From positions 124,001 through 188,000 of the forward strand of contig JAGVMP010000019.1 of assembly GCA_020053735.1 (NCBI GenBank): a stretch of 64,000 bases of DNA. Direction: 5' to 3'. Within the stretch, counting starts at the first letter, position 1. The number at the start of each line of letters is the position of its first letter. The notes beneath the pieces were generated by a model. That model had not been told where the DNA came from. It saw nothing but the letters and a program-made list of their open reading frames with translations, and searched no databases. Shown here in pieces: positions 1-9,595 of the stretch. The position numbers and the translations under genes were made by a program. The DNA is from Pseudomonadota bacterium (lineage in GTDB: Bacteria > Pseudomonadota > Gammaproteobacteria > Burkholderiales > Methylophilaceae).

Positions 1-252
1 CCAGCATGCCACATGGCACCTCCATCGTATTGCGGCATCCACATATAGACCATCGTCAACTGCTTTCTGATAAGCATTTAAAAAATCAGGTTCGAACAAA
101 GAAGATATATTTTTATTGGTTATAAGAGCATCTTCTGCATATGTAGCCTTAAATGGAACAATTACAGGTAACCTTTTAGCCGCTTGATAAATAATTCTAG
201 CAACTATGCCTAAAACTGGAGTGCTCAGAATTATGCTTTTTATTTTTTCCAT
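1..252 (-). CDS. TylF/macrocin O-methyltransferase-like protein (5' part only)
   Basis: The reading frame starts at an ATG at 252 and runs off the left edge of the window, giving 84 residues. The end of the visible part reads YVDAAIRWRCHVACW, which resembles the segment just before the SAM-binding core in TylF/macrocin O-methyltransferase-type proteins. The SAM motif itself lies outside the window, so the call rests on a short stretch. The start overlaps the stop of the flippase gene by 13 bp, so the gene is probably translated by coupling as part of the polysaccharide operon. It may methylate a sugar of the polymer; that is inference. Confidence 0.55.
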   Translation of the reverse strand, partial: MEKIKSIILSTPVLGIVARIIYQAAKRLPVIVPFKATYAEDALITNKNISSLFEPDFLNAYQKAVDDGLYVDAAIRWRCHVACW

Positions 253-1727
253 GAAAAAATCCTTTTATGTAATTTAAAGACTGTGTAAATAGACACTAAG
301 AGTGTTGTTATCCCTACTGAAATTAACCATATCACTTCAGCAGCTTTTGTCATATTTGAAGGGTGGACAAGCGAAAATATAGCTACAACCATACACGCAG
401 CTAAAAATGGTACTAAAACGTCATATAAGTACCATGACCACTTCTCTTTCGGTAACAAACGTTTATGCATAAAATGAATAGCTATTAATACATAGCAAAT
501 GTTTAATATTGCCCATACTGAAGAGGCGCCAAGAATACCATATCGTGGCGTTATCCAAACCAGCGCAGGTACAGTAATGACGACAGCTATCAAATTCACT
601 ATAATGGAAAAGTTTACCCACCCGTAAGCAAGCTGAAGCATATAAGGTACATACATCAATGCATTAAGTGCGGCCCCTATAACTAAAACCTGTACTATTG
701 GGTATAGTTTATCAACGAGTATGGGATTGCCAGTCCACAAAAGTAGCACATTCTTTCCAAAAAAAAGCAACATAAGTGCAGCAGGAATAACTACTACAGC
801 AACTAGCTGAGCAGCTTGATGGTAAGCAATGATTAAATTATCTTTTTCTTTTTTTGCAACTAACTCAGTAAAACGTGGGTAAAAAGATTGCGAAATTGGA
901 GCTGCTAATAAATACAAAACCCCAGATATGGATGCAGCTAAAGTATAGTAACCAAATAATTCTAAAGACAGCAATTTAGACAAAAGCATCTTATCTGTTT
1001 GCAACAGCATTAATGATAAAAAAGTACTGAAAATCATACCTCTAGCGAATCCCCAAACCTCTTTTAAAGCTTCAATAGAAAATTTTGGTGTGATTTTTGG
1101 TGATGGGATAATTTTATAGACAACTATAGCAAGAATAATAATAGAAAAAATTGAAACGACACCTTGCCATAGAAAAAAAGCCTCAATAGTAGGTGATATC
1201 CATATCAAAACACCTAATACACCAAAGCTACGAAATGTTGCCAAACAAGCATTCACGACATTGAATAGCACTTGCCTTTGTAAACCTAATATTGCGCCTC
1301 TATACAAACTCTCGACAAAACGGAGTGCTACCACTACACCCATTATGCATATAGCATAAACAACTTTTTCTAGCGGTAACTTTTCAGCTTGTAGCCAATT
1401 GCTAGAAAGCCAAGTGGCTGATATCCAGATGCTTAGTGCAATTGCTACAGCCAAAGTACAACAAATAATTTCAAGGCTACGCAACAAGTCACAAATGTAC
1501 TGAATACTATGAGCGCCTGCTGTATAACGTGTCATTTCTCTATTTAAGGTAGGTGTCATACCCAAGTCGAGTAATGTCAGCCATGCCTGAAGTATTGCAA
1601 ATACACCAATAAGACCATACGCTTCTATACCTAGATATTTGACATATAGAGGTATAAAAGCAATACCCATCAAGGCAACCCAACCTTGACCGAGGTAGTT
1701 TGCAACAACATTTTTCTTTAAGGACAT
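240..1727 (-). CDS. Wzx-type polysaccharide flippase (MOP superfamily)
   Basis: This 495-residue protein is a polytopic inner-membrane protein with about 12 to 14 hydrophobic segments spread over its whole length. Its N-terminus (GQGWVALMGIAFIPLYVKYL, then GIEAYGLIGVF) is typical of the polysaccharide biosynthesis/MOP flippase family, which moves lipid-linked oligosaccharides across the cytoplasmic membrane. It lies in a minus-strand operon with nucleotide-sugar genes, 19 bp after the CmcI-like gene, which fits an O-unit or exopolysaccharide unit as substrate. No polymerase (Wzy) or glycosyltransferase is visible here; these would lie beyond position 1. Substrate specificity cannot be read from the sequence. 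Confidence 0.88.
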   Translation of the reverse strand: MSLKKNVVANYLGQGWVALMGIAFIPLYVKYLGIEAYGLIGVFAILQAWLTLLDLGMTPTLNREMTRYTAGAHSIQYICDLLRSLEIICCTLAVAIALSIWISATWLSSNWLQAEKLPLEKVVYAICIMGVVVALRFVESLYRGAILGLQRQVLFNVVNACLATFRSFGVLGVLIWISPTIEAFFLWQGVVSIFSIIILAIVVYKIIPSPKITPKFSIEALKEVWGFARGMIFSTFLSLMLLQTDKMLLSKLLSLELFGYYTLAASISGVLYLLAAPISQSFYPRFTELVAKKEKDNLIIAYHQAAQLVAVVVIPAALMLLFFGKNVLLLWTGNPILVDKLYPIVQVLVIGAALNALMYVPYMLQLAYGWVNFSIIVNLIAVVITVPALVWITPRYGILGASSVWAILNICYVLIAIHFMHKRLLPKEKWSWYLYDVLVPFLAACMVVAIFSLVHPSNMTKAAEVIWLISVGITTLLVSIYTVFKLHKRIFSWKK

Positions 1728-1746
1728 ACTTACAATAAATAAAAAT

Positions 1747-2514
1747 TTAACTTATACGCTTTAAATATCCATCTGAAGCAACCGTAATCATTAATTTTTG
1801 GTGGATTTCTTTGTTTATTTCAAATTCTGGATGTGACTTAAGATACTCCCACACAGCTGTTTTAGGATTATTTCCTTTGGTCCATGGGCGATCTGGATAA
1901 GCATCCTCCGACATATCCTCTATTAAAGTATCAAAAACCACACAGTAACTTCCTTTAGTAGTTAGAGGTGCATAAGCCTCTAGTTCCGCAATTACATGCT
2001 CATGCGTGTGATTTGAATCTAAACTAACTAATATGCGCTTGTAATCCCCAGCATATTTACGGACTTTGGCTACAACATCCTCTGCTATCGATGATCCTTG
2101 AATCATATCAATACGGTTTGACATGGGATGTTCTTCAATTGCCTTGAGATTATGTTCTCTGATGTCGATATCAATACCTAAAACACGACGTTTTGGATTA
2201 TTTGGATTTATCAATTCTCCGGTCTTAATTGCTTCACAATAATCTAGCATTGCTAATAAAGAAGCATTCATAATCAGCGAACCCCCATGAGCAATCCCAG
2301 TCTCGATGATAAGGTCAGGTTTAACCTCCCAAATAATCTCTTGCATAGCAACCATGTCTTGGGGATATTGGATGATAGGGCGACCCATCCATGAAAAATT
2401 ATATGAATATTTGGGCATGATTGACGCACGCATAAATGCATGCCCAATTGAGTTAAATGCCTCATCTTGAGAAATTGCTGCAACTCTATCAATTACTTCT
2501 TTTTCAAAACTCAT
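1747..2514 (-). CDS. CmcI/cephalosporin hydroxylase family protein (probable SAM-dependent methyltransferase)
   Basis: The protein has 255 residues from the ATG at 2514. I chose this start over an in-frame ATG 12 bp upstream because TGAGG sits at proper distance before it and nothing like a ribosome site precedes the upstream one. The core contains IIETGIAHGGSLI followed by LGIDIDIREHN and LVSLDSNHTHEHV, the nucleotide/SAM-binding pattern of the CmcI (rhamnosyl O-methyltransferase-like) family. Family members in polysaccharide loci are usually called cephalosporin hydroxylase by homology only; a sugar O-methyltransferase role is more likely here. It sits between the reductase gene and the flippase gene. 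Confidence 0.75.
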   Translation of the reverse strand: MSFEKEVIDRVAAISQDEAFNSIGHAFMRASIMPKYSYNFSWMGRPIIQYPQDMVAMQEIIWEVKPDLIIETGIAHGGSLIMNASLLAMLDYCEAIKTGELINPNNPKRRVLGIDIDIREHNLKAIEEHPMSNRIDMIQGSSIAEDVVAKVRKYAGDYKRILVSLDSNHTHEHVIAELEAYAPLTTKGSYCVVFDTLIEDMSEDAYPDRPWTKGNNPKTAVWEYLKSHPEFEINKEIHQKLMITVASDGYLKRIS

Positions 2515-2568
2515 AGCGAACCTCATATTAAAATTAAGTATTTATTGCGTAATGTTGAATCTAAAAGA

Positions 2569-3378
2569 TTACAAACCCCAAAATGCCATAGGCTCATAAT
2601 CAGGATAAGGGAAATGCCCTAGGTTAAGTTTAATATTCCAGTTATTTTCACTGATCCACTGCTCAACTAGCCTACGTACTGATATTGGATTTCCTGAGCA
2701 AATGTTTATCGGCCCGGCGTCACTTTGAGCTATGGCCAGCTGAACTATATTCCGTGCAACATCACTGACAGGTAAATAGTCGCGCAATTGTTCACCTCCA
2801 GACATATTGAACACATCATCTCCGCGCAACACCGCTTCTTTTAATTTGGGGAAAAGCGAGGTACTCGGCTGCCCTTCCCCATACATATAGAATAGCCTTG
2901 CCCACGTCAAATTGAATTGCTTAGTAGATTTCAGAAACTCCAATTGTTTCCGTAATGCGTCCTTAGCATATCCATATGGGTTGTTTGGTTTAGTCGGCAT
3001 ATCGGCTGAAATAGGACCTGACTGCATTCCATATTCAAAACAAGTTCCAGTCACAAGCAATGAAGAAAGGCCTCCATCAATCATGCTCTTAAGAAAACTG
3101 TATTGCATTGGTAGTTCTGTTTCAAAATGATGTAGTGATTTATAATTTGGCAATCCATTCCAAGCCAGATGAATAAGTACATCTGGACTACCAGTTTTCT
3201 CAAAAAAATTTAAATCTGAATCGTTTGTATTTAACTCTACAACATTGATTCTTTTATCTAAATTAGCAAGCTTCTTACCATCACGTGTAATAGCAAAAAT
3301 CTCTGACTTTTCAGACAATAATGTATTTAATACATGACGTCCGATAAACCCGCTAGCTCCTGTAACAGCAATTTTCAT
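2569..3378 (-). CDS. NAD(P)-dependent epimerase/dehydratase, probable NDP-4-keto-6-deoxyhexose reductase
   Basis: This 269-residue extended short-chain dehydrogenase has the Rossmann motif TGASGFIG at residues 6-13 and the catalytic YGYAK (Tyr135, Lys139). The family includes NDP-sugar reductases and epimerases. It follows the C-methyltransferase gene by only 3 bp. In the order rfbF-rfbG-RfbC-like-C-methyltransferase-reductase, it is the natural candidate for the final C4 ketone reduction of a CDP-4-keto sugar. That assignment is inferred from position; sequence alone only supports an NDP-sugar SDR. No clear ribosome site precedes its ATG, so translation is probably coupled to the upstream gene. 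Confidence 0.8.
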   Translation of the reverse strand: MKIAVTGASGFIGRHVLNTLLSEKSEIFAITRDGKKLANLDKRINVVELNTNDSDLNFFEKTGSPDVLIHLAWNGLPNYKSLHHFETELPMQYSFLKSMIDGGLSSLLVTGTCFEYGMQSGPISADMPTKPNNPYGYAKDALRKQLEFLKSTKQFNLTWARLFYMYGEGQPSTSLFPKLKEAVLRGDDVFNMSGGEQLRDYLPVSDVARNIVQLAIAQSDAGPINICSGNPISVRRLVEQWISENNWNIKLNLGHFPYPDYEPMAFWGL

Positions 3379-3381
3379 TGA

Positions 3382-4608
3382 TTAGATAATAATTAACGAT
3401 GGAACTGAGGTGACGAATTCGCCACCCCACTCACGTATATATTTAAGTTGCTCAGTCACTTCATTGCGCAAGTTCCATGGCAAAATCAACACATAATCTG
3501 GTTTTTGTTGACGAATAATTGATTCATCTACAATGGGGATACGACTACCTGGCAAATATTTACTTTGTTTTGCAGGGTTAAGGTCTACCACTGCCGACAA
3601 TAAATCTGGTCGCACACCTGCGTAATTGAGCAAGGTATTGCCCTTGGCCGCAGCGCCGTATGCAATCACTTTTTTACCCTTGCGCTTAGCTTCAATTAAA
3701 AATGCAACTAAATCTTGTTTAATACGATTTGCTTGTAGTTGCAAATCTACATAATAGGTTTCTGTCTTTATACCAGTTGCTAGCTCTGTTGCTAAAAAGT
3801 TACTCACTGATTTACTGACTTGATGTTGCCCTTGATCTTTTCGCTGCGCAAATACTCGCAAACTTCCACCATGTGTACTGATTTCTTGTACATCAAATAC
3901 TTGCAAACCATTTTGATTAAATATCTGGTTAACAGCGGTAAGTGAAAGATATGAAAAATGCTCATGATAGATAGTGTCAAATTGCGAATGTTTTACCAAT
4001 TGCATCAGGTGGGGAAACTCAAAAGTTGCAACGCCATGCGGTTTAAGTAAATGCACAAACCCCGCAACAAAATCATTAATATCCGGCACATGGGCGAGTA
4101 CATTGTTTGCAGCGGTTAAATCTGCTTGCTTACCTTGTGCTGCTAGTTTCTTTGCAAACGCAACACCAAAAAACTCTTCAACGATTTCTATACCTTTTTC
4201 TCTGGCGGCCAATGCAGTGCTTGCTGTTGGCTCTACGCCTAAGCATGGGATGCCTTTTGCTTTAACATACTGCAATAAATAGCCATCGTTAGCTGCTATT
4301 TCTATCACGTAAGATTTTTCATTTAAGTTAAATCGATTCACCATGTCGGCTACGTACTGTTCTGCGTGCTTTAACCACGAGCTTGAAAATGAGCTGAAGT
4401 AAGCATAATCCGCATCAAACAGCTCTTCTGCACCTGCATAATCTTCCGTCTGAGCCAACCAACATTGATTGCAGACAAGCACTTTAAGCGGAAACCATTT
4501 TTCTGGCGCCTTGAGGGTTTTCTCGGTCAAATACGCATTTGATGGCGGCGCGCTACCTAAATCAATCAACGGTAGTACTAATTCTGTGCCACAGTGACGG
4601 CATTTCAT
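3382..4608 (-). CDS. NDP-4-keto-6-deoxyhexose C-methyltransferase (TylC3/NovU-type)
   Basis: The 408-residue length and architecture match the sugar C-methyltransferases of deoxysugar pathways. An N-terminal zinc-binding domain has Cys3, Cys6, Cys46 and Cys49. A class I SAM fold follows with VIEIAANDGYLL around residues 101-112, and the characteristic catalytic motif YHEH lies at 214-217. A C-terminal Rossmann-like domain has KVIAYGAAAKGNTLLNY. Enzymes of this family add a methyl group to carbon 3 of a 4-keto-6-deoxy sugar nucleotide. The gene overlaps the upstream epimerase gene by 4 bp and has AAGGAA before its ATG. Here the substrate is presumably CDP-linked, because rfbF and rfbG are in the same operon. 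Confidence 0.85.
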   Translation of the reverse strand: MKCRHCGTELVLPLIDLGSAPPSNAYLTEKTLKAPEKWFPLKVLVCNQCWLAQTEDYAGAEELFDADYAYFSSFSSSWLKHAEQYVADMVNRFNLNEKSYVIEIAANDGYLLQYVKAKGIPCLGVEPTASTALAAREKGIEIVEEFFGVAFAKKLAAQGKQADLTAANNVLAHVPDINDFVAGFVHLLKPHGVATFEFPHLMQLVKHSQFDTIYHEHFSYLSLTAVNQIFNQNGLQVFDVQEISTHGGSLRVFAQRKDQGQHQVSKSVSNFLATELATGIKTETYYVDLQLQANRIKQDLVAFLIEAKRKGKKVIAYGAAAKGNTLLNYAGVRPDLLSAVVDLNPAKQSKYLPGSRIPIVDESIIRQQKPDYVLILPWNLRNEVTEQLKYIREWGGEFVTSVPSLIII

Positions 4609-5165
4609 ACAACAATTCCTTCAAAATCCAATTTAATCATAGGGTGTAAACGATCTCTTTCAGAAATCTCGGTAATGCTTAACGGCCATGCAATGGCAAG
4701 TTTTGGGTCTGTCACATTCAGTGCGGCTTCCGCCTCTTTTATGTAAGGGGCAGAATGCAAATAAATCAACTCACAGTCTTCTGTTAGCGTTTGAAAACCA
4801 TGTGCGAAACCTTCAGGTATTAACAGGCTACGTTGATTATGTTCGCTCAGCACTTCACCATGCCATTGTAAAAATGTTGGCGAATTTTTACGCAAATCTA
4901 CTGCCACATCAAATACCTCACCTTTAAGGCAACTAACCAACTTAATTTCAGCATAAGGCGGCTTTTGATAATGCATCCCTCTGACTGCACCTTTGTGACG
5001 AGTAAACGTATGATTAATCTGGCTTATTGGCTTATTAAACCCAAATTCATTAAATTCTTCAGCACAAAAAAAACGACTTAAAAAACCACGCGCATCTTCT
5101 ATAAGTTTGCGCTGCAGTATTTTTAGCCCAGATATTGGCGTATTAACACAATCGAACCTTGCCAT
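4605..5165 (-). CDS. RfbC-like NDP-4-keto-6-deoxyhexose 3,5-epimerase
   Basis: The 186 residues have the cupin fold signature of the dTDP-4-dehydrorhamnose 3,5-epimerase family: VRGMHYQ with catalytic His65, DVAVDLRKNSPTF, IPEGFAHGFQTL, and Tyr residues at 135 and 141 where the family carries its catalytic tyrosine. No RmlA, RmlB or RmlD partner is present, while CDP-glucose genes flank it, so it more likely epimerises CDP-4-keto-6-deoxyglucose (at C3, C5 or both) than dTDP-4-keto-rhamnose. AAGGG precedes the ATG. It overlaps the C-methyltransferase gene by 4 bp and follows rfbG by 3 bp. Confidence 0.85.
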   Translation of the reverse strand: MARFDCVNTPISGLKILQRKLIEDARGFLSRFFCAEEFNEFGFNKPISQINHTFTRHKGAVRGMHYQKPPYAEIKLVSCLKGEVFDVAVDLRKNSPTFLQWHGEVLSEHNQRSLLIPEGFAHGFQTLTEDCELIYLHSAPYIKEAEAALNVTDPKLAIAWPLSITEISERDRLHPMIKLDFEGIVV

Positions 5166-5168
5166 TAC

Positions 5169-6227
5169 TTAACCCTTAACCGCTCTCTGATATTCAGCAA
5201 TCTGCTGTAAGCTAAACTGATGCATATCACCGTTATTTCGCCAATGCTGATGCCAACGCATAATTTTTTCTAGTGCTGTTTCCAGATTCCAGCGCGGTTG
5301 CCAGCCAAGCTGCGTGTGAGCTTTGCTGCTATCAAGCTTTAGGTAGGTCGCCTCATGGGGTTGTGGCTGCTTATCTGTTTGCCAAATAGCATCAGGCACG
5401 GCTTTTGTTAATTTATCGACTATCCAAGCCACGGTTTTGGCATCAGCCTCTGAGGGACCGAAATTCCAAGCTTCTGCATACTTTTTGCCATGTGTGAGCA
5501 AGTTTTCGGCAAGTATTAAATAGCCTGAAAGCGGCTCTAACACATGCTGCCATGGGCGTATCGCATGAGGTGAGCGTATATTTAGTATTTCTTTGTTATC
5601 AATCGCACGTAAAAAATCAGGGATTAAACGATCTTCTGCCCAATCACCGCCGCCAATCACGTTACCAGCTCTGGCACTCGCTACAGCAACACCTGCCTCT
5701 GCCAAAAATGAGCGTCTGTAAGCTGAGGTTACCAGCTCAGAACAACCTTTGCTACTGGAATATGGGTCGTAACCACCCATAGCTTCATCTTCGCTATATG
5801 GCCTAGCCCACTCTCGATTTTCGTAACATTTATCAGTCGTCACATTAACCACTGTGCGAACTGAAGGTGTTTTACGTACAGCCTCAAACAAATTTACCGT
5901 GCCCATCACGTTTGTCGCATAAGTTTCTACCGGCTCAGCGTAGGAATATCTCACCAGTGGCTGTGCTGCAAGATGCAAAACAATATCTGGCTGTGCTGAG
6001 ATCATCGCTTTTTCTAGCGATGCAGCATCTCGAATGTCGGCAATCGTGTGCACAGCTAAGCTTGCAGAAACATTAGCCTCGGTAAAAAAACTAGGAGTCG
6101 TTGGAGGGTTCAAAGCATAACCATAAACTTCTGCACCCAGGCTTTTTAGCCATAGTGACAGCCAGCCGCCTTTGAAGCCAGTGTGTCCAGTGACAAAAAC
6201 TTTTTTACCTTGCCAAAAATCAGGCAT
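5169..6227 (-). CDS. rfbG: CDP-glucose 4,6-dehydratase
   Basis: It converts CDP-D-glucose to CDP-4-keto-6-deoxy-D-glucose with bound NAD. From the ATG at 6227 the protein has 352 residues, close to the family's usual length. The sequence begins [20 protein letters not shown], with the TGxTGFKG nucleotide-binding motif, and has the catalytic YSSSK motif. I preferred this start over an upstream in-frame ATG at 6266, because the upstream one would overlap rfbF by 40 bp, whereas this ATG overlaps the rfbF stop in a TAATG arrangement. The enzyme commits the operon to CDP-linked deoxysugars. Confidence 0.93.
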   Translation of the reverse strand: MPDFWQGKKVFVTGHTGFKGGWLSLWLKSLGAEVYGYALNPPTTPSFFTEANVSASLAVHTIADIRDAASLEKAMISAQPDIVLHLAAQPLVRYSYAEPVETYATNVMGTVNLFEAVRKTPSVRTVVNVTTDKCYENREWARPYSEDEAMGGYDPYSSSKGCSELVTSAYRRSFLAEAGVAVASARAGNVIGGGDWAEDRLIPDFLRAIDNKEILNIRSPHAIRPWQHVLEPLSGYLILAENLLTHGKKYAEAWNFGPSEADAKTVAWIVDKLTKAVPDAIWQTDKQPQPHEATYLKLDSSKAHTQLGWQPRWNLETALEKIMRWHQHWRNNGDMHQFSLQQIAEYQRAVKG

Positions 6228-7000
6228 TATTCCCAGACTTTCCAAGGCGCTTTTCCGCTTTGCCACAAATCTTCCAGCATATTTTTTTCACGCAAGGTAT
6301 CCATCGGCTGCCAAAATCCCGCATGTTCAAACGCCATCAGCTCTACATCATTTGCCAATTTTGTCAGTGGCTCACCTTCCCAACTAGAGCGGTCATCTTG
6401 AATATATTTCAAACATTCTGGTGAGAGCACAAAAAAACCACCGTTAATCCAGCCACCATCTCCTTTTGGTTTTTCTGTGAACCCTTTAACTGAGTTTCCA
6501 TCCATATTAAGCGCACCATAGCGCCCAGGTGGCTGCACAGCGGTAACTGTTGCAAGCTTGCCATGTTTTTTATGAAAGTCGATGAGTGAAGACACATTGA
6601 CGTCAGCAACACCATCACCGTATGTAAAACAAAAAGCTTCTTCATCTTTCACATAATCTGAAACACGCTTTAAACGCCCGCCTGTAAGCGTTTCTTCGCC
6701 GGTATCAACTAAAGTTACACGCCAAGGCTCCGCCTTGCGCTGATGGACCTGCATTTCGTTATTCACCATATCAAACGTAACATCAGACATATGCAAAAAA
6801 TAGTTCGCAAAATACTCTTTAATAACATAGCCTTTGTAGCCACAGCAAACGACAAAGTCATTAATGCCATGTGCAGAATATAGCTTCATGATGTGCCAGA
6901 GAATAGGCTTACCGCCAATTTCAATCATTGGCTTTGGTTTCAAATGCGTTTCTTCGGAAATACGTGTACCTAATCCACCCGCTAGAATGACCGCTTTCAT
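6227..7000 (-). CDS. rfbF: glucose-1-phosphate cytidylyltransferase
   Basis: It makes CDP-glucose from CTP and glucose 1-phosphate. The 257 residues open with the nucleotidyltransferase signature [20 protein letters not shown] and continue with [20 protein letters not shown], both typical of RfbF rather than RmlA (dTTP) enzymes. The C-terminus carries the family's [18 protein letters not shown] segment. The gene overlaps fcl by 4 bp (ATGA) and touches rfbG by TAATG. A GAGGGG sequence precedes the start. It is the first step of the CDP branch encoded by the next five genes. Confidence 0.94.
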   Translation of the reverse strand: MKAVILAGGLGTRISEETHLKPKPMIEIGGKPILWHIMKLYSAHGINDFVVCCGYKGYVIKEYFANYFLHMSDVTFDMVNNEMQVHQRKAEPWRVTLVDTGEETLTGGRLKRVSDYVKDEEAFCFTYGDGVADVNVSSLIDFHKKHGKLATVTAVQPPGRYGALNMDGNSVKGFTEKPKGDGGWINGGFFVLSPECLKYIQDDRSSWEGEPLTKLANDVELMAFEHAGFWQPMDTLREKNMLEDLWQSGKAPWKVWE

Positions 7001-7974
7001 TCATCACCCCTCTTATTGATATAATTTTTATAGGCATGGTGTAAGCCGTCGATAAGTTCGGTTTTTGCTCTCCAACCTAATGAATTTATTAAACCAACAT
7101 CCATCAATTTACGCATCGTACCGTCTGGCTTGGCGCTATCAAATTTCAGACTTCCGCTATAGCCAACTACTTCGCTAATTAATTCGGCTAGTTCTTTAAT
7201 TGTTAAGTCCTCACCAATTCCAATATTCACCAAAGGTGGCAAGCCATTGTTTCTATCGCTCGCCAACAGCACTTTAAATTGCTCATCCGAAAGGCTCATC
7301 AAATGCAAACAAGCATCCGCCATATCGTCACTAAACAAGAACTCACGTCTTGGTGTACCAGTTCCCCAAATTGTTACTGAGGGCTCATGGTTAATTTTAG
7401 CTTGGTGAAATTTGTGTATAAGCGCAGGTATCACATGACTATTTTCAGGGTGATAGTTATCTTCAGGCCCGTACAAGTTAGTGGGCATAGCAGCAAGATA
7501 TTGTGTGCCATATTGGCGATTGTAGCTCCAGCACATTTCAATGCCGGCAATTTTTGCTAACGCATAAGGGCGGTTTGTTGGTTCCAGCTCGCCTGTTAGC
7601 AGATACTCTTCTTTGATTGGTTGAGGGCAATCTTTTGGATAAATACAGCTTGATCCCAAAAACAATAACCTCTTAACACCATTCAAATAAGATTTATGAA
7701 TAACATTGCTTTGAACAGCCAAATTTTCATGAATAAAGGCAGCTGGATAAGTATTATTTGCATGAATACCCCCTACTTTTGCGGCCGCTAAAATGACATA
7801 CTCTGGCTTTTCTAATGCAAAAAAATCTGCCACTGATTGTTGATTGGTCAAATCAAGCTCTGCATGCGTGCGTGTAACGGTGTTAGTGTAGCCAGTCGCT
7901 TGCAATTTGCGCATGAGAGCGGAGCCAACCAAGCCACGGTGCCCAGCTACATAAATTTTAGATGTCTTGTTCAT
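6997..7974 (-). CDS. fcl: GDP-L-fucose synthase
   Basis: This is a bifunctional 3,5-epimerase/4-reductase that converts GDP-4-keto-6-deoxymannose to GDP-L-fucose. The 325 residues show the Rossmann motif [10 protein letters not shown] near residue 11, the catalytic motif YALAK, and [20 protein letters not shown], all diagnostic of Fcl/WcaG. The partner gmd lies just upstream but is separated from it by the ORF6N gene. The start overlaps the ORF6N stop by 4 bp. It acts in the cytosol and supplies activated fucose for the polysaccharide. Confidence 0.94.
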   Translation of the reverse strand: MNKTSKIYVAGHRGLVGSALMRKLQATGYTNTVTRTHAELDLTNQQSVADFFALEKPEYVILAAAKVGGIHANNTYPAAFIHENLAVQSNVIHKSYLNGVKRLLFLGSSCIYPKDCPQPIKEEYLLTGELEPTNRPYALAKIAGIEMCWSYNRQYGTQYLAAMPTNLYGPEDNYHPENSHVIPALIHKFHQAKINHEPSVTIWGTGTPRREFLFSDDMADACLHLMSLSDEQFKVLLASDRNNGLPPLVNIGIGEDLTIKELAELISEVVGYSGSLKFDSAKPDGTMRKLMDVGLINSLGWRAKTELIDGLHHAYKNYINKRGDE

Positions 7975-8516
7975 TTTCTTTTCGGTTTATTGATATCTGC
8001 GGTAAAACCAATTGAACTAGACGAAGCATTTGGAGTTTGCATTAGGCTTCTGATTGCATCAATCAACCCTGCAATCGCTTGATCATGACTAGATGTTTTT
8101 CGTTCTAACTCTTCAAGCTTTAATGCAAGCTCCTTGTGAGTGGATAGCATTTCGCGTAGTTGAACAAAAGCACGCACTATAATCAGACTAACTTCAACAG
8201 CTCGAGATGACTTGAGTACATTACCAAGCATCAGTGCGCCATGCTCAGTAAAGGCGTAAGGTAAACTAGCAGAAAACTTGAGTCGGGTGAGGTGGTCACA
8301 ATTTGTGACCACCTCACGTTTTTCTTCGGCATTTAGTTGAAACATGAAGTCTGATGGAAAACGCTCGATATTGCGCTTTACACCTTGATTTAATGCCTTT
8401 GTTGTTACCCCATAGAGCTCTGCCAAATCTGCATCAAGCATAACTTTACAGCTCCTAATTACAAGTATCCGTCTTATGGTTAACTCCAACGGCAACATAG
8501 TTTTCGAACTCATCAT
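7971..8516 (-). CDS. ORF6N domain-containing protein
   Basis: The 181 residues contain an ORF6N-type DNA-binding domain in the first ~100 residues ([58 protein letters not shown]), then a helical, probably coiled-coil region ([19 protein letters not shown]) and a low-complexity tail. ORF6N domains are best known from phage antirepressor-like proteins and stray chromosomal copies. The gene lies inside the gmd-fcl pair and overlaps both neighbours by ATGA-type junctions, so it is cotranscribed and translationally coupled. It has no known role in sugar metabolism; it might be a regulator or an inserted passenger gene. Confidence 0.85.
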   Translation of the reverse strand: MMSSKTMLPLELTIRRILVIRSCKVMLDADLAELYGVTTKALNQGVKRNIERFPSDFMFQLNAEEKREVVTNCDHLTRLKFSASLPYAFTEHGALMLGNVLKSSRAVEVSLIIVRAFVQLREMLSTHKELALKLEELERKTSSHDQAIAGLIDAIRSLMQTPNASSSSIGFTADINKPKRK

Positions 8517-9595
8517 TCGTGATAATCCATGGCTTGATAGCCATGTTGTTTTACCAGTTCATAACGCTCAGCGGATTTATAATCTTCGCGCACCATTTCT
8601 GCTACTAGCTCGTCAAAAGTGATTTTTGGCGTCCAGCCAAGCTTCTGTTTAGCTTTGGTTGGGTCGCCCAGCAGCGTTTCCACTTCAGTTGGCCTAAAGT
8701 ATCTTGAGTCTACTTGCACAATACATTGATCTTGCCAGTAACCCTTTTCATCAATTCCAGTTCCACTCCATGTAATTTGCATTTCTAATTCTTTGGCTGC
8801 AGCATTTACAAAATCACGCACACTATATTGCACACCTGTTGCAATCACAAAGTCTTCAGCAACATCTTGTTGCAACATTAGCCATTGCATTTCAACGTAG
8901 TCTTTAGCATGGCCCCAGTCGCGCAATGCGTCTAAATTACCTAAGTACAGGCAATCTTGTAAGTCAAGCTTAATGCGCGCCAAAGCACGCGTTATCTTGC
9001 GCGTAACAAATGTTTCGCCACGTAGTGGCGATTCATGATTAAACAAAATGCCATTGCAGGCGTAAATGCCATAGGCCTCACGATAATTCACCGTAATCCA
9101 GTAAGCATAAAGCTTAGCCACCGCGTAAGGACTACGTGGATAAAATGGTGTCGTTTCTTTTTGCGGTGTTTCTTGCACTAGACCATAAAGTTCTGATGTA
9201 GAAGCCTGATAAAACTTGGTTTTTTTCTCTAAGCCTAAAATGCGTATTGCTTCTAGTATGCGTAGTGTACCAATGCCATCCGCATTTGCCGTGTATTCTG
9301 GCATCTCAAAGCTTACCGCCACATGGCTCATGGCGGCTAGGTTGTAAATTTCATCAGGCTGCGTTTGTTGAATAATACGAATTAAATTGGTGGAGTCAGT
9401 TAAATCACCATAATGCAGCACAAAGTTTTTGTTATAAACGTGTGGGTCTTGATACAAGTGATCAATGCGATCTGTATTAAACAGCGATGCCCTGCGCTTA
9501 ACACCATGCACGATATAACCTTTATTTAATAAAAACTCAGCTAAATACGCACCATCTTGACCAGTTACGCCAGTAATTAATGCAACTTTACTCAT
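8513..9595 (-). CDS. gmd: GDP-mannose 4,6-dehydratase
   Basis: It forms GDP-4-keto-6-deoxy-D-mannose from GDP-mannose. The 360 residues include [19 protein letters not shown] at the N-terminus (NADP-binding), TSELYG with the catalytic Thr/Ser region, and [10 protein letters not shown] with the catalytic Tyr and Lys. The sequence also contains the [17 protein letters not shown] segment typical of Gmd. It overlaps the manC stop in a TAATG junction. With manC upstream and fcl downstream it completes GDP-L-fucose synthesis from mannose 1-phosphate. Confidence 0.95.
   Translation of the reverse strand: MSKVALITGVTGQDGAYLAEFLLNKGYIVHGVKRRASLFNTDRIDHLYQDPHVYNKNFVLHYGDLTDSTNLIRIIQQTQPDEIYNLAAMSHVAVSFEMPEYTANADGIGTLRILEAIRILGLEKKTKFYQASTSELYGLVQETPQKETTPFYPRSPYAVAKLYAYWITVNYREAYGIYACNGILFNHESPLRGETFVTRKITRALARIKLDLQDCLYLGNLDALRDWGHAKDYVEMQWLMLQQDVAEDFVIATGVQYSVRDFVNAAAKELEMQITWSGTGIDEKGYWQDQCIVQVDSRYFRPTEVETLLGDPTKAKQKLGWTPKITFDELVAEMVREDYKSAERYELVKQHGYQAMDYHE

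Noticed and set aside
8270-8340. Direct and inverted GTGGTCACAA motif in the ORF6N gene (GGTGGTCACAATTTGTGACCACC)
   Set aside because: It is a striking palindrome, but it lies within the coding sequence and reads through in frame (VVTNCDHLT), so I could not justify calling it an operator; it might still be worth a look.
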